A stretch of 64,000 nt of DNA, taken from positions 8,829,501-8,893,500 of the forward strand of contig CM072345.1 in assembly GCA_036874045.1 (NCBI GenBank), given 5' to 3'. The translations under genes and the position numbers were made by a program. Positions 11,101 to 22,908 of the stretch are shown here, piece by piece. This DNA comes from Cymodocea nodosa (taxonomy: Eukaryota; Streptophyta; Magnoliopsida; Alismatales; Cymodoceaceae). The notes beneath the pieces were generated by a model. That model saw nothing but the letters and a program-made list of their open reading frames with translations, did no database searches and was not told where the DNA came from. Every line of letters starts with the position of its first letter. Position 1 is the first letter of the stretch.

Positions 11101-12674
11101 GGATGAAGGCTGCAATTTTAGAGTCAGATAAGGTGATGACTGTTAGCCCATACTATGCATCGGAGCTTGTTTCTGGCGCAGACAAAGGTGTGGAGATGGA
11201 TGATGTTCTCTGCATGCGTGGCATTATGGGAATTGTGAATGGGATGGATGGACAAGAATGGAATCCATCAACAGATAAATATATACCAGTCAATTATGAT
11301 GCTACAACGGTAAGAAAGTGTAGTCATTATTTGCCCAAATTTGAATATTAAAAATTATATTCACAATTTGGCAGGTTATGGATGCCAAGCCTATTATTAA
11401 AGATGTTCTACAGGCTGAAGTGGGCTTACCTGTGAATCGAGAAATTCCTGTTATAGGTTTCATTGGGAGACTGGAAGAGCAGAAAGGTTCAGATATTCTG
11501 ATGGAATCTATCCCTAAATTTATTGATGAAAATGTTCAGATTGTAGCTCTTGTAAGTATCAAACGAAGTAAATGTCGATAAATCAACAGTCAGATAAATT
11601 TATCACACTGCACTTGTTTTTTCTCGTTTTCTTTATAGGGCACAGGGAAGAAAAATATGGAAATGCAGATGGAGCAATTAGAAGAGATATACCCAAACAA
11701 AGCTAGGGGAGTGGCAAAGTTCAATGTACCATTGGCTCATTTGATTATTGCAGGGGCAGATTTTATGCTGATACCTAGTAGGTTCGAACCATGTGGTTCC
11801 ATTCAGTTACAAGCTATGAATGATGGAACGGTATGTAATATTTGTATTTAATATCACACTGAATTCTTTCAGAAAATACATCACATAGTGAATTACCATA
11901 TCAGAACATTTTAAACTGGTTTCATCACGTGACTCACGCCGTTTTGTGATGAATACGCCATATTATTGCCAACGTAGGTTTTTGCAATAATTTAATTGTA
12001 AATATAAGTAAAATTTCCGATCCCTATCAGTTGTATAGCGCATGCATAAATTGAATTAGTAAAGCCCTTCTGTGGTCTCCATATTTCATTATGCCATGTG
12101 ATCGTGCCATTCCTAATTGAACATCTTGTTGAGTCCAATTTGAGAACGTTGTGGATTCATTTCAGTTGCCAATTGCGACAAAGACAGGTGGGTTGGCTGA
12201 CACGATCGAGGATGGTGTTACCGGCATTTTGATGGAGGCCTTCAGTGTTGATGTAAGATACTGCAACATAATCACATATGAAGGTTATTTTTTCATTGAA
12301 ACTGACTATTTTAGCCTCATATTCTCGTCCAAAAAAAAGTGTGACGCCATAGATCCAGCGGACGTAGCTGCACTTGGCAAGGGTGTCAAAAGGGCACTTG
12401 GAATTTATGGTACACCTGCATTTGCTGAGATGATTCAGAATTGTATGGCGCAAGATCTCTCTTGGAAGGTATGGAGTTGAAAATGAATAAACCCGCAGAA
12501 TATCATAAGTCACCTTCCTTTATTTCTCATGCTTTATACATCGTTTCTTGCGTGTAGGGACCTGCAAAGAAGTGGGAGAATGCACTTTTGAGCTTGGACG
12601 TCGCTGGCAGTGAACCTGGAATCGAAGGAGAGGAGCCACTTCCTCTTACCAAGGAAAATGTGGCCACCCCTTAG
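8115..12674 (+). CDS. GBSSI: Granule-bound starch synthase I-type (Waxy), 617 aa
   Basis: ADP-glucose:starch glucosyltransferase (GT5), expected to make amylose on starch granules in plastids. Coding exons: 8115-8480, 8730-8810, 9274-9372, 9542-9631, 10532-10592, 10682-10782, 10874-10983, 11066-11309, 11375-11551, 11639-11830, 12166-12252, 12340-12468, 12558-12674. Lengths of 81, 99, 90, 101, 110, 244, 192, 87 and 129 nt match the conserved GBSSI exon plan. Residues 1 to about 88 look like a plastid transit peptide, rich in Ser and basic residues. The ADP-glucose motif SKTGGLGD sits at about 105-112. The C-terminus (SWKGPAKKWE to LTKENVATP) is typical of GBSSI. Oddities: the second glucan/ADP motif reads [15 protein letters not shown] (493-507) and the following motif KTGGLADTI (513-521), where GBSSI normally has EPCGLIQL-AMRYGT and STGGLVDTV. 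Exon 5 is one codon short. It may be a diverged paralogue rather than the main Waxy enzyme. Confidence 0.93.
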
Positions 12675-13290
12675 TTGCATGTCATCTCTTTCTCTAATGT
12701 CGATGAACCAACACGGACACCTAGCTATGTAAAAATAAGATGGGAGTATTTTTCCTCTTTTGAAAGTTGTTAAAAGTGGATAAGTAGTAAGTAGATCGTG
12801 GCATATGGAAGTGAAAATTCATTGGTTGCCTATAGGCTTTTTTTTTTTTCAAAGACCATCTTACAAGCGGAGCTCTTTTTTTTTTTAAGTTTAGTGGAAA
12901 AAGCAGATGGTGGTGAAAAAAATCAGGTCCGGTGGTGAAGGCCTGCATTCGTTTTAATACTCAAGCCTGCAATGAAAAAATTAAAATGCCCGACAAAAAC
13001 CCAACTCAAAAATCAGTACAAATAATCTGTGCACGGTGGTAGAGCATGGATGACTTTGGCATCGCTTGCTTCCAGCGGTCAATGTGCTTGCAGATCATTT
13101 ATTTCTTCATGTGTATGTGTATTTACGGGTCTCGTATTTTTCGCTTGTATATTCGTTGTTGTCCACCCATGATTTTTAAGTTCTACTTTTCAAAGAATAA
13201 GTGATTTTTTTCATTCGTTGCTGCAATTTAATTACTTGCGTTAATCAATTGCATGCAGGGCAAGGAAACCGACACCAATGAACGGAGAAA

Positions 13291-13324
13291 TTGCTTATGG
13301 TTGAATAATTGCAACCATAAGCAA
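13291..13324. repeat. Perfect 13-bp inverted repeat (small hairpin)
   Basis: TTGCTTATGGTTG at 13291-13303 is followed by an 8-nt spacer and its exact reverse complement CAACCATAAGCAA at 13312-13324. A further ATTGCTTAGGGTC similar to the left arm follows at about 13331. It lies about 620 bp past the GBSSI stop codon, too far for an obvious terminator role. It could be a small transposon relic. Confidence 0.85.
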
Positions 13325-15506
13325 CTAAATAATTGCTTAGGGTCAAATAATTGGATGGAGTGCGTCTACTTCTTGGTGGAGTGTCGTGCGTCTGCATAGG
13401 CGCGTGGAGGGCCTGTGTGTCTCCCGTCCAGTGCCGACCGGAGGAGGAAGGATGCTACGTCTCCGGAAGATCGATCGTCGTCCGTCTCGCAAATCTCCGG
13501 AGGAACGACGGTGGTGTGGTGGGCGTGAAGGGTTCGAGCCGTTCCGCGCTCTTGTAGTTTTATCGATTTTTTCCCCCCCTAAAAATGTAGTTTTGAAAAG
13601 TACATTTTTTTAACAATAATTTAAGATTTTTGGTTTTGAACAAAAATTACAATTTAAAACAAATTTTTCCGTCAAAAATCTGATTTGACAAAAGAGTTCA
13701 ATTTTTTCTCAAAGAAACTACATTTTTCAAACACCTTTAAAGTTTAAAAACCATATTATTTTTCTCCCGCACAGAGAAAAATTAAAACCTTAGATTGAAA
13801 AACATGGTTTCCAAACAGATCCTTTGTTTGGCATGTTGATGTTGTTGTGTTATTTCAGTTCATCTCACCGAATACGCTATCAATTGGAATATTTTCCGTC
13901 TAATGTTTTTGTTTTGATAATGGTTGAATTATGACTTTGGATGGTTTTAAAGCCAAGTTATTTCTTTTTCTAGTCCTTAAGGAAACACCACCTAGGTTAC
14001 CACTGGACTAGTTATTTCCATCTTATTAGGAGGGATTTGTGTTATTAAAAAAGTCAGGAAAAGAAAGTATAAAAAAACCTAAACTTTCTCAACTTTTGCA
14101 CCTCATTCCTTCTGAAAGTTTCAAAAACCCTCTTACTTGATAACTCTTGTACTCTCGTCTCAACCTCATCCTTGCCCACGGCGTCTACGATGCTCGACTT
14201 CCCTGTCGGAGACCAACTTTGCTAACCTCACCGTCTTCGTCTCGACCTCGTCCTCGCCTACGTCAGAATCTCTTGCCAGCGCCGTCTTCGTCGATAGCCA
14301 AAAGCAAAGAGAAGCAGTTGGCTATTGGCACGAAACCCCCTCTCGTCTCCGGCTGAAGTCAGTCCTTCCGCAAAGAACGCCTGCCACTCCTCCTCCTCCT
14401 GCGCCGACATTGTAGGTAACAATGTTCATTGGGATTTTGGGTACCTATTTATATTTTTTCATTGGAATGTTCAAGTGTTGAGTTTGTGCCTTTTTTGTTG
14501 TATTCGATTTGCTTTGGGATTCTAGTTGAATAAATCCCCTGATTTTACATCCACTGATTCTGTTCTTGGTTTCTGCCATTTTGGGTTGCTTGTTGTCTTT
14601 GGCCGTTCTGTGGCATATCATTTGCCATTTTGGGTTTTCCGCCTTTGTCGTCCTTTCTGACCTCCTCTGTTCACCTCCTAGACATCGACGGTACCTACGA
14701 CCAGTTTGAGCATCGAACCTCGTGCTTCGTCGGTTGAGACTGGGGATGAAACTGACGGTAGATTTGGTTGTATTAATATACATTTATCTTAAGAAACATT
14801 AAGATTTGTAATTTTAACATTGTGGGGGCAGGGTACTCAATCATTGATCTGTAATTTTTACATTTCTTTTTTTTCTTGTAGGATTAATTGTCTTGTCAAT
14901 CTTATATGGTAATCGCTAGATGGAACTTACTTCTTATATTGCAATTACTTGACGACCCTATGTTGTCTTGACAGGTTTTAACATTAATGAGATTCTCCCT
15001 ATTTTCCTGGAAACGCATATCTTTGGTTCTTTCCTTTTTTAACATTGACCATACAGTCAAATTCTACATGAAATGAAGAAATGGGTTTGTCTTGTTAATG
15101 AAGAAATATGTTCATCTTTAATTGCATATGAAATCAACAGTTTTGTCATATGAAATTGATATTATCAATAGGATATGTTCATCATTAATTGCATATTATC
15201 AATAGATTTGTTTTATTAACGAGGAAATCTTGTAGAAAACCAACCGCCTAGGCATGGATATTGACTGGAATTCATGGATATTAACTTTAGCATGAGCTCA
15301 TGGACGTACACCTTCGGCTAATTTAATTCGATGGGAAGGGCCATCGGCTAATTTCTTATAGTTAGTCATTGAATGCATTTTTGAAGTAGTGAAACAAATT
15401 TTACGAGATTATATTTCATTTTTGTATATAATACAAATTAAGATTGTTCAAGTTTATTTTTTACTTTATAATTTCATTCGTAAGGTAGATAAAATACATT
15501 TACTTG

Positions 15507-15741
15507 AAGATTTTTAAAATAAAATAAAAAGAATTAAAGACAACGATGGAACTGAAATTTCAAAACATATTGAAGATCATGAATAAATACATATTGTTGA
15601 CAACACTCAAAAACAAAGAAAACAAAGATTTTTAAGATGAAATAAAAAGAATTAAAGACAATAATGAAATTAAAATTCCAAAACATACTGAAAATAATAA
15701 ATAAATACATATTATTGACAAGACTAAGAACAAAGAAAAAT
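15507..15741. repeat. Two-copy tandem duplication, about 118 bp unit
   Basis: Copy 1 (15507-15624) and copy 2 (15625-about 15741) both start AAGATTTTTAA. Both contain AATAAAAAGAATTAAAGACAA, a CAAAACATA-TGAA block and AATAAATACATATT-TTGACAA. The copies differ by scattered substitutions. An open frame on the minus strand merely runs through the repeat. Confidence 0.85.
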
Positions 15742-17065
15742 AGTAGCAAATTAAATGTGTGAAATAATATTGAAATCTATATGAGATTATCGAAATTATC
15801 AAATCATTCTCAACATCTTATAATTTCTTAATTGATGAACTTCTTTTAATACATTTTCAATGTTTAGATGTTTGAAATTGCATTTGAATTTTTTCAATAT
15901 TATTTTTTATTCCAAATTATTTGAATTTTTAATATTATTTTTTTATTTCAAATATGTATTGTAATTTAATTATTAATAGTTCATGATTTATTATAAGATT
16001 AATAATATTAATATTATAATTTAGGTTATTTATTGAAAACCTAAATCAATTACAATAACACAAACAATTACTAATATCATTTTTCTAACTTTTTATTTCC
16101 TACCTTTGTTGAATATGATTTTATCAAAAACGTATACAATTATCAGTGTTAATGAAGTAATCAAATCTTGTAAGGTACCTTAAGCATAACCAGGTATTGT
16201 ATGGAAAGCATAGTGATCTCTCACTATGACCTTAACCAATTTGCTTGTGCACCAAAGAGGCACCGTGAAGGCTAACAACAAAAGATGCATTCTAATTTGT
16301 TCTTGTAATTTTGTGTTTTCCGTCAACATTGAAATGCTTGTAGTTACATTCTTGTACCAAATTTCAAAAGAAATTGTTTTGGTCGCTACACGTAGCTTTT
16401 TTTTCCTTTCTTTTTTTCGAAGTTTTGCCTGTTTTGGTTGCTTTCCTAATAGATACGTACTATTAGAAAAGCAAAAAGAGAATTCATCATGCTTCTCTTG
16501 AAATTTAGCAGAAATCACGTTTTTCTAGCGATAATTGATGTTTTCAAGATGACTGTAAAATTGTGAGTGTGGGTCGGAAGAACAATTTCTGTTTTTCTTT
16601 GTTCATTTAGTCTTTTCGGTGTGTATCAAATCAAGAATCCAACCTTGTCTTGATTCTGCCATTTTAAAAAAATGAATTACAAACTATTTTTAAAAATCTG
16701 ATAGAAATTGATTTCGTTTAAAATCGTAAAATCGATTCAACCTCAAAATTTCTTGGGCCTTTTTAGGGTCAGAACTTATTAACCATATGAACTGCAAAGT
16801 TCTTTTTTCCAGTTTTCACTGTTGTTGGCTAATGCCTACATTTCTTTTTCATTTTTAAGTTTTCTCTTTACCCATCTCCAAACATTGATCTTCAATGATC
16901 GTTTAAACAATTGAAAAAAAAAAAAAATGTTACGAATCCTAAACAGAATGTGAAAAAATATATATAGGGGGAAAACGGAGATTTACCTTGAGCGCCGTGG
17001 AGACATCTTCTTCCGAAGACAAAATCGGATACATCTGTCGTTCCAAAATCTAAATTGGATGTACG

Positions 17066-18457
17066 TCAACATGATGTTCTCAGTCTGTCAAAAAGATCAA
17101 AAATCCTTCCCATCTCATGCTCTTTGCATGTGGAGCGGCAAGCGATACTCCACATATGAGAATCAATGACACCATCCTTTGCTAAACAGCTCGCCACATT
17201 CAATAAGAGATCTGCAACTCCATCATTCAGGTTCTCGACAATCCTGCAAAGGCTAGGAGGTCTAGGTTTGTAACCTTTGAAAACCATCTCCTCCAAAAGA
17301 AATGCTGCATCCTTAAATAGCATCCCATCACAAAGCCCGTCCACAAGAGTGCGATAAGAAACGACATCCGGCAAACACCCTCTTCTTGGCATGTCTTCAA
17401 ACAGATCACTAGCTTCCTTCCACTTACCCTCCTTACAAAACCCAGAAATAATCACGTTATAGCTCACCACGTCCGCCTTGCAACCTTTCTTCACCATCTC
17501 ACTCAACACCCCAAGTGCGGTATCGAATTCCTTCTCCTCACAAAACCCAGCAATCATTGCATTGTAAGTGACGGTATCAAGTACCAAACCATTCTTTCTC
17601 ATCTCCTCCAACAACATTAATACCTCTGCTTTCCTTCCAGCTTTAAAAAGAGCCCTGATTATCGTTGCATATACAGCACAATCCAATTTGATTTTTCCCA
17701 AAGAAGCCATTTCATCCTTCAGCTTCAGTGCCGCATCCAACTCCCCATTTTCACACAGACCCTTGATCAGCGAGGTGTATATATACACATTTGGCCTCAC
17801 GTTGTACACCTGCAGCATTTCATCTTTTAGCTTGAATGCCTCCTCGAGTCTCAAATTCAAGCAGAGATCAGTGATCAAGGTCCCGAAAGTGGCAACACTG
17901 GGCTCGATTCGTCTTCGCCTCATTTCGTCGAACAGCTTCAGCGCATCATTATGAGACCCAATAGAACAGTACGCTTTGATCAATATATTATAGGTGCAGG
18001 CATCCGGAACAAGATCAAGGTCCCTACACAAGTTCTGAACTCTAGGCAGATCCCGGCATTTCAGGAGTACGTCGATAAGCGTGTTGAACGATCTGATGGT
18101 CCTCTTGCACCGGAACGACGGGATCCGGCGGTACACGGCGACGGCGCGGTCAGGCAGGCGGGCGCGGCCGTAGAAGGAGATGACCTGGCAGAAGAGAGCT
18201 TCCTTCGGAGAGAAATCGGTCCTGTGGGTCTGTTCCTGGTTCATCTGGTGGAGGACTTGTTCCATTTCCTGGAACATCTTGGCTCGTGCAAGTTTGCAGA
18301 TGATGATGTCGTAGGACTGGGCGCTGTACCGGAAGGGTTTGGGGGGCGTGATGTGTGGATGAGGGTTTTGGAAGAGGCGGAGCGAGAGGACGGGGTCGCT
18401 CTCCCGGCGGAGGAGGGAGGTCAACCGGAAGGACGAGATTTTTCTTGAAGTGGCCAT
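17066..18457 (-). CDS. P-class pentatricopeptide repeat protein, 463 aa, intronless
   Basis: PPR proteins bind organellar RNA in a sequence-specific way and act in its processing, stability or translation. The frame is intronless from ATG (18455-18457) to the stop at 17066. The first 45 residues are basic with few acidic residues (ATSRKISSFRLTSLLRR), as in mitochondrial or plastid presequences. From about residue 46 to 400 there are roughly ten helical repeats of 35-36 residues. Clear P-type units include DACTYNILIKAYCSIGSHNDA (about 152 on), VYIYTSLIKGLCENGELDAA, TVTYNAMIAGFCEEKEFDTA, VVSYNVIISGFCKEGKW and VVSYRTLVDGLCDGMLFKDAA. No E, DYW or other C-terminal editing domain is present, so RNA editing by itself is unlikely. 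The tail (400-463) is not repeat-like. It resembles the Arabidopsis At1g53330 group by memory, with moderate certainty. The 5' third is GC-rich. Confidence 0.9.
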   Translation of the reverse strand: MATSRKISSFRLTSLLRRESDPVLSLRLFQNPHPHITPPKPFRYSAQSYDIIICKLARAKMFQEMEQVLHQMNQEQTHRTDFSPKEALFCQVISFYGRARLPDRAVAVYRRIPSFRCKRTIRSFNTLIDVLLKCRDLPRVQNLCRDLDLVPDACTYNILIKAYCSIGSHNDALKLFDEMRRRRIEPSVATFGTLITDLCLNLRLEEAFKLKDEMLQVYNVRPNVYIYTSLIKGLCENGELDAALKLKDEMASLGKIKLDCAVYATIIRALFKAGRKAEVLMLLEEMRKNGLVLDTVTYNAMIAGFCEEKEFDTALGVLSEMVKKGCKADVVSYNVIISGFCKEGKWKEASDLFEDMPRRGCLPDVVSYRTLVDGLCDGMLFKDAAFLLEEMVFKGYKPRPPSLCRIVENLNDGVADLLLNVASCLAKDGVIDSHMWSIACRSTCKEHEMGRIFDLFDRLRTSC

Positions 18458-19463
18458 GAGAGGCTACCACTAAACCCACAGGAAGAGTTCATTCCTAAGG
18501 CACTGGAGTCGAGGAATTTTTTTTTGTTAATCTTTGCATTTTTATGATAACGATTGAATTGTAGCATTGGTTATTTTTAAATTTAGGTTATATTTTTAGC
18601 ACTTTTAGAATGAGAAAATACCATAATTCTTAGATATTTGAATTCTCTTGAATTTGAGTCTGAAAAGTAGTAGTTAAGTCAGGTTGTGTGATTTTATATA
18701 TTTCACTGAGATTTCTTATTGTTTTAAAAAAATCTGAAAGAAAATTACGAGGTCCACTGTCCCAAGCTAAGTTTTTTGTTGAAATTTTACGTTTTTTAGA
18801 TTTAAATTTGAAAGCAAACTGTACATTCCTACCGTCTCAGACTGAGTTAGAACACCGTAAAAGTTTTTGATGTAGATAATGTCTTTGCCTAATTTTGCTT
18901 TTTTCTTTTTTTTACGCGGTGTATATATCTTGAAGAATCACATACTTGAATCATAAATAGCCATCAACGAACCTTTATGTTCATCTTGCTTCTTTCCTTT
19001 GATATGGTATAAACTAAAAGAAACCACGCTTACTACGTTATTAATTTCGATTAAATTGTTGCAAAAAAATCCACCTTTGACTACATGACAGTTTTCAAGG
19101 AAATTCTTATGTAAACCATTATAATAGAAATAAAATATAACATACTATCATAAATTCATGAAATTCATTAAGTCAATTAATACACATACCATCTAACATT
19201 TAATATATATATAAGTCTTGCTGAGCACCAAAAATATTAGTGCTAAGTGAACTTTTAGACACTTTCACTAAAAATATGCATGGATGATCCTCAGACCAGC
19301 TCGAAAGAGGGAGAAATGCCAAAAACAATGGTCATGAATTACAACACCCAATTTACCAGGGAAGACACACAAGCAAGTAATTGACATATAAACAACTCAC
19401 CAGCAGACGGGAAAGATGGCGTTCATCTGTCAATAAAGCTCCTCTGTACGACAAAGTTCACAC
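18458..19463. other. Spacer between PRP6 and PPR genes
   Basis: About 1 kb of AT-rich DNA. It should contain the PPR promoter and leader (next to 18458) and the PRP6 3' UTR (next to 19463), since both genes run leftward. No further gene, RNA or repeat is recognised. Confidence 0.5.
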
Positions 19464-22400
19464 CTAGGACACAGCAGGATTTTCCTCTCTGCCGAGTGAT
19501 GCAACGACCCTTTTCAGAATTGCGTCTACAGGTAGGTGAGAGTTTTCAATTGCCTTGGAAACTGCAGTCCATTTCTCACCATGTTTTGGTTCAGCTGAGA
19601 TGCATTTAGTTAAGACATCCTTTTGGGTCTCCTCGGTTCCATGCTGAAGCTCAAACTTGTAGAGAAACGCCCAGAAGTCTCCAATATCTGGTGAAAGCGT
19701 GACTGCCCTGTTGAACCAGTTTCTTGCTTTGTCGACCTTCCTATCTTGCCAGAATAACTTGGCTACTGCAGCAATTACATGAGGATCGTGATCACTCCGT
19801 CTGAGTGCATCTGCGCTCTTTGTCCTGCGTTGTGGCCTTGGAACCATCTCGATGGCAGCTGCCCACAATATCCCGCTTGATGGACACTCCTGTAATGCCT
19901 TTGCCATGTAGCTATCAGCTAACTTCTTGTTCCCATGCCTGGCTTCAACCCGAATACTAGCCAGCCAGAGTTCAGCATTTTGAGGGTTCTTCTTTCTGGC
20001 GATATCAAATATAGCCCGAGCTCTAGATAAACCATTCATCCTTTCCTCAATGTTAGCAAGGGAGAGCCAGAGTGGTACGCAATTTGGGCACTGCTTCAGA
20101 CCAGCATCGTAAGCTTCCTTGGCTTGCTGCTGCCTACCCAGACGGTCCTCCATCTGCCCAAGCATCAACCACAACTTGAAAAATGTTGGGAATAGTTTCA
20201 ACCCTTCCTCTAGCAGCCTTCTTTCCTCTGAGGTGTTTGCCAGTTCCCTCTCAACAATTACCGACTTCATCCAGACTCTTTCGGTGCCACCTCTCTCTCG
20301 TGCCTTTTCAAGAAGTTTTCTTGCTCTCTCAGGCTCACGGTTTTCAAATTCAAGCTTGAACGCAGCAAGCCATACCTCCTCTGAATTGGGTATTGCAGCA
20401 TAAGCCTCTTCAAGAATCCTGCGTGCAGCATCAACATCGTTTGCAAGCCACTTCTCTTTGGCACCCATCAACCATAATACCTCAGCTTGTGGTCGGTAGG
20501 TTACGGCTTTCCGCAGAAGGGCATCAAGGGATTCTCTGGTGCCATGGCTCTTCTCAAGCTGAGCAGCTTTCAGCCAGATGCTCTTCTTTGTCAGGAAGAT
20601 GGTAAGTGCATGAGCATAAATGGCACGAGCTGTTTCAATAGAACCTCTTTTCTTGCACTCCTCTGCATCGGCGACCCACGTTCTCTTGCGATCCTCCTCC
20701 TCCACCCCAACTCCGATAGTATTGCGAATTATTGCCTGACAAGTAACAACAGATCCTGCTCTTTCTGCAGCCTCCGCTTCCTTCATCCAGACCTCTCTAT
20801 CAATCTCCACTCCCTCTCTCTGTAGAGACCGAATACCTCTCTCAATAACCTTTCCGACAGATGAAGTATTACCATTAGCCTCCTCCAACTTAGCAGCCGT
20901 TATCCAAATAGTCGGCTCCTTAGAAAGTTTTTCCCTGGCCTTGTTTAGCACTTTCTTTGCTTGCTCGTATGTTTCTAGTCTTGCAAGTGCCAACCAAAGC
21001 TCAACATGTAGTGGACAGCATTCTACAGCCCTGTGGAGCAAAATTCTGGCACTATCCTCATCTGCTAACTCTACAACTGCCTTCCACAGCCTCACTGAAT
21101 CAGGAATGTGCTCAAGCCCCTTCCTTAACACACGTCCACGGTTGACATCATCGTGTTCTAGTTTTGCAGCCTGCATCCACAGCTTCACTGAAATTGGAAT
21201 CGCCTTAACTCCCTTAGCAATGACGGCCTTGGCCTCATCAGGGCTTGAAAGCCGGCATGCCTCCACCCACACATCCTCACTCTTAGGGCATTCCTCACAG
21301 CCTTTCTGGATCAGATGTCTTGCTGCTTGGATCTTACCAGCTACCTCCTCTAACCTTGCAGCAGCAATCCATCCAGGAGGATGCTTAGGATTTGTCTGTG
21401 TAACTGATTTGAGCAGGAGTCTTGCCTTCTTGATATCCGAAATCTCTGCATCACTAGTGATCTTCATGCTCTTTAAATCAGTAAGATACCCCTTTGGATC
21501 GACCACCGTCAGCCCCGATACAGAATCCGATAGTCTATCCAGCTTCAAGGACAGCACAGTGCCCCTCCCTTCCCCAACAGCAGTAAGATCAGTGACTGGT
21601 GTCTGGGCCCAGGGAGTCTCAGTTCCTCCAACCGCACGACTCTTGGGATCCAGCGCAGTAACAGTCTCCTTCTCCTGCCGGGCCTTCTCAAGAAGAGTAT
21701 CTGGCACGGGAACAAAGCTCTCAAACCTTTTCTTCTTGTTTCGGAGAGAATAATCTCCAATCTCAGGTATACTATCCCATTGGTCCAGAGTCACATCGTA
21801 AAGCTTCCTTTTCAAATCCGCAAACTGCTCGGTGATCTTTGGGTTAGAAGCCCTGTATTTCTCGATCTCCTCCTTTAACCTCGCTTCCCTCCTGTCCTTC
21901 CTTCTCGAATCCATCCTCTTATCGATACTCTCCCACACGGCGTCCGCTTCTTTATCATCCTCGTCATACTCCGCCGAAGCAAAAAGTCCCACATCGTTCC
22001 CTTCGAACTCGTCAAACTTCTGGTTCTCGTCGTACCCCTTCTCGTCCGCCTCCTCTTCGTCCTCATCCTCACCACCAGGTCCCTTCCCTCTTCCCTGCCC
22101 AACGGCAGCAGTGGCCGCAGCCCCAATCGCAGCAGACCGGTCAGGAAGATCAGGCGCCGCACGAGCAGGACCAATATCAGATCTCGTGGTGAACCCGGTG
22201 GCGCCTCGACCGAGCCCAGCGACGTAGTTCGGGGGCGGCTTCGTGTTGAGGAATTCAAGCCGGTTCGGGCGGGGTTGGACGGGGGCCTGCATGCCGCCGA
22301 AGAGAGGGACATGGATGGAAAGGGTGGAGGAATCCTGCACGCCGAGGTCGGAGAGGGTGGTAGTGGAGGGGGCAGTGGGGAGGAGACGGCGAGAGGAGAG

Positions 22401-22529
22401 GAAGAGGCGTTGGACGGCAGCAGGGGTGCCGGAGCGAGACTGTATTGCTAAGGTTAGGACTTCGAAGGTGGAGTTGGGGTTGAGATCGATGGCAAGAGTT
22501 TTCCCGTCTAGGGTTTTGACGAACACCAT
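19464..22529 (-). CDS. STA1: U4/U6.U5 tri-snRNP protein PRP6 (STABILIZED1), 1021 aa
   Basis: PRP6 bridges U5 and U4/U6 snRNPs in the pre-mRNA spliceosome. In Arabidopsis the orthologue STABILIZED1 is needed for splicing, mRNA turnover and stress tolerance. The single exon runs from ATG 22527-22529 to the stop at 19464. Residues 1-78 form a ubiquitin-like N-domain ([16 protein letters not shown]...), as in plant STA1. Residues about 95-265 are the PRP1_N domain ([23 protein letters not shown], then an acidic stretch near 153-195, then [22 protein letters not shown]). From about 370 to 1000 there is a long run of HAT/TPR repeats (for example [41 protein letters not shown]). Length and absence of introns match the plant family. 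It is divergent from SF3B2, with start codons 379 bp apart. Large open frames on the opposite strand are shadows. Confidence 0.96.
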   Translation of the reverse strand: MVFVKTLDGKTLAIDLNPNSTFEVLTLAIQSRSGTPAAVQRLFLSSRRLLPTAPSTTTLSDLGVQDSSTLSIHVPLFGGMQAPVQPRPNRLEFLNTKPPPNYVAGLGRGATGFTTRSDIGPARAAPDLPDRSAAIGAAATAAVGQGRGKGPGGEDEDEEEADEKGYDENQKFDEFEGNDVGLFASAEYDEDDKEADAVWESIDKRMDSRRKDRREARLKEEIEKYRASNPKITEQFADLKRKLYDVTLDQWDSIPEIGDYSLRNKKKRFESFVPVPDTLLEKARQEKETVTALDPKSRAVGGTETPWAQTPVTDLTAVGEGRGTVLSLKLDRLSDSVSGLTVVDPKGYLTDLKSMKITSDAEISDIKKARLLLKSVTQTNPKHPPGWIAAARLEEVAGKIQAARHLIQKGCEECPKSEDVWVEACRLSSPDEAKAVIAKGVKAIPISVKLWMQAAKLEHDDVNRGRVLRKGLEHIPDSVRLWKAVVELADEDSARILLHRAVECCPLHVELWLALARLETYEQAKKVLNKAREKLSKEPTIWITAAKLEEANGNTSSVGKVIERGIRSLQREGVEIDREVWMKEAEAAERAGSVVTCQAIIRNTIGVGVEEEDRKRTWVADAEECKKRGSIETARAIYAHALTIFLTKKSIWLKAAQLEKSHGTRESLDALLRKAVTYRPQAEVLWLMGAKEKWLANDVDAARRILEEAYAAIPNSEEVWLAAFKLEFENREPERARKLLEKARERGGTERVWMKSVIVERELANTSEERRLLEEGLKLFPTFFKLWLMLGQMEDRLGRQQQAKEAYDAGLKQCPNCVPLWLSLANIEERMNGLSRARAIFDIARKKNPQNAELWLASIRVEARHGNKKLADSYMAKALQECPSSGILWAAAIEMVPRPQRRTKSADALRRSDHDPHVIAAVAKLFWQDRKVDKARNWFNRAVTLSPDIGDFWAFLYKFELQHGTEETQKDVLTKCISAEPKHGEKWTAVSKAIENSHLPVDAILKRVVASLGREENPAVS

Positions 22530-22908
22530 GGCGGAAGGAAGAAGCTGAGCTCCCGTCGGTCGACAGACCCGAGGGGAAGAATGGGGGAAAAGATGACTTT
22601 CGCCTTGGCTTTTATGTTAGAGCCAGAACCGTCACTTTTGTCCACGACGTCGGAGATTGCAATCTCAACCGTTAGATCGTATATTTGAAACTTTATATTT
22701 ATCATACAAAAGAAAGTGCATACAAAGTAATAACAATCATGTAATTTATTTGATAGATTCGAACCAACGGCTGAGATAGAACGCCATCGAAGAACCCTCC
22801 ATCGCCAGGTGCTCGGGATCCACGAATCATTTGGGACCGCTACAACCCGGGAGCCGGCAATTCTCTCCCTGGCCTGCCGACGCCACGACCACCACTCCCT
22901 TTCTCCTC
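22530..22908. promoter_or_regulatory. Compact bidirectional promoter between PRP6 and SF3B2
   Basis: Only 379 bp lie between the two divergent ATGs, so both leaders and core promoters must fit here. The centre (about 22650-22760) is AT-rich, flanked by GC-richer leader sequence on each side. A GACGTCGG element occurs near 22647. No TATA box is obvious for either gene, as expected for housekeeping promoters. Confidence 0.65.

Larger units (their letters stand above)
12675..17065. other. Intergenic region between convergent GBSSI and PPR genes
   Basis: The first 200-300 bp presumably hold the GBSSI 3' UTR. A short hairpin lies at 13291-13324. A GC-rich islet (about 13345-13560) and a mixed-composition stretch (about 14140-14760) carry short open frames without recognisable protein. 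They could be decayed gene or transposon pieces. The rest (14800-17000) is very AT-rich with a two-copy tandem duplication at 15507-15741. No gene is supported. Confidence 0.5.

Noticed and set aside
13525-13545. GGGTTCGAGCC resembling a tRNA T-loop
   Set aside because: No matching T-stem, anticodon arm or acceptor stem around it.
14137-14415. 92-codon frame with Pro-rich tail
   Set aside because: Composition is gene-like but no known domain and a second overlapping frame is equally open; noted only as a GC islet.
20941-21753. 270-codon open frame on the plus strand opposite PRP6
   Set aside because: It lies fully antisense to a well-supported conserved protein, is Ser/Leu/Phe-rich and resembles nothing known; it is a codon-bias shadow.
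22831-22908. Upstream extension of the SF3B2 frame
   Set aside because: The in-frame extension has no ATG (it would begin with TTG). ATG 22909 fits the family start.
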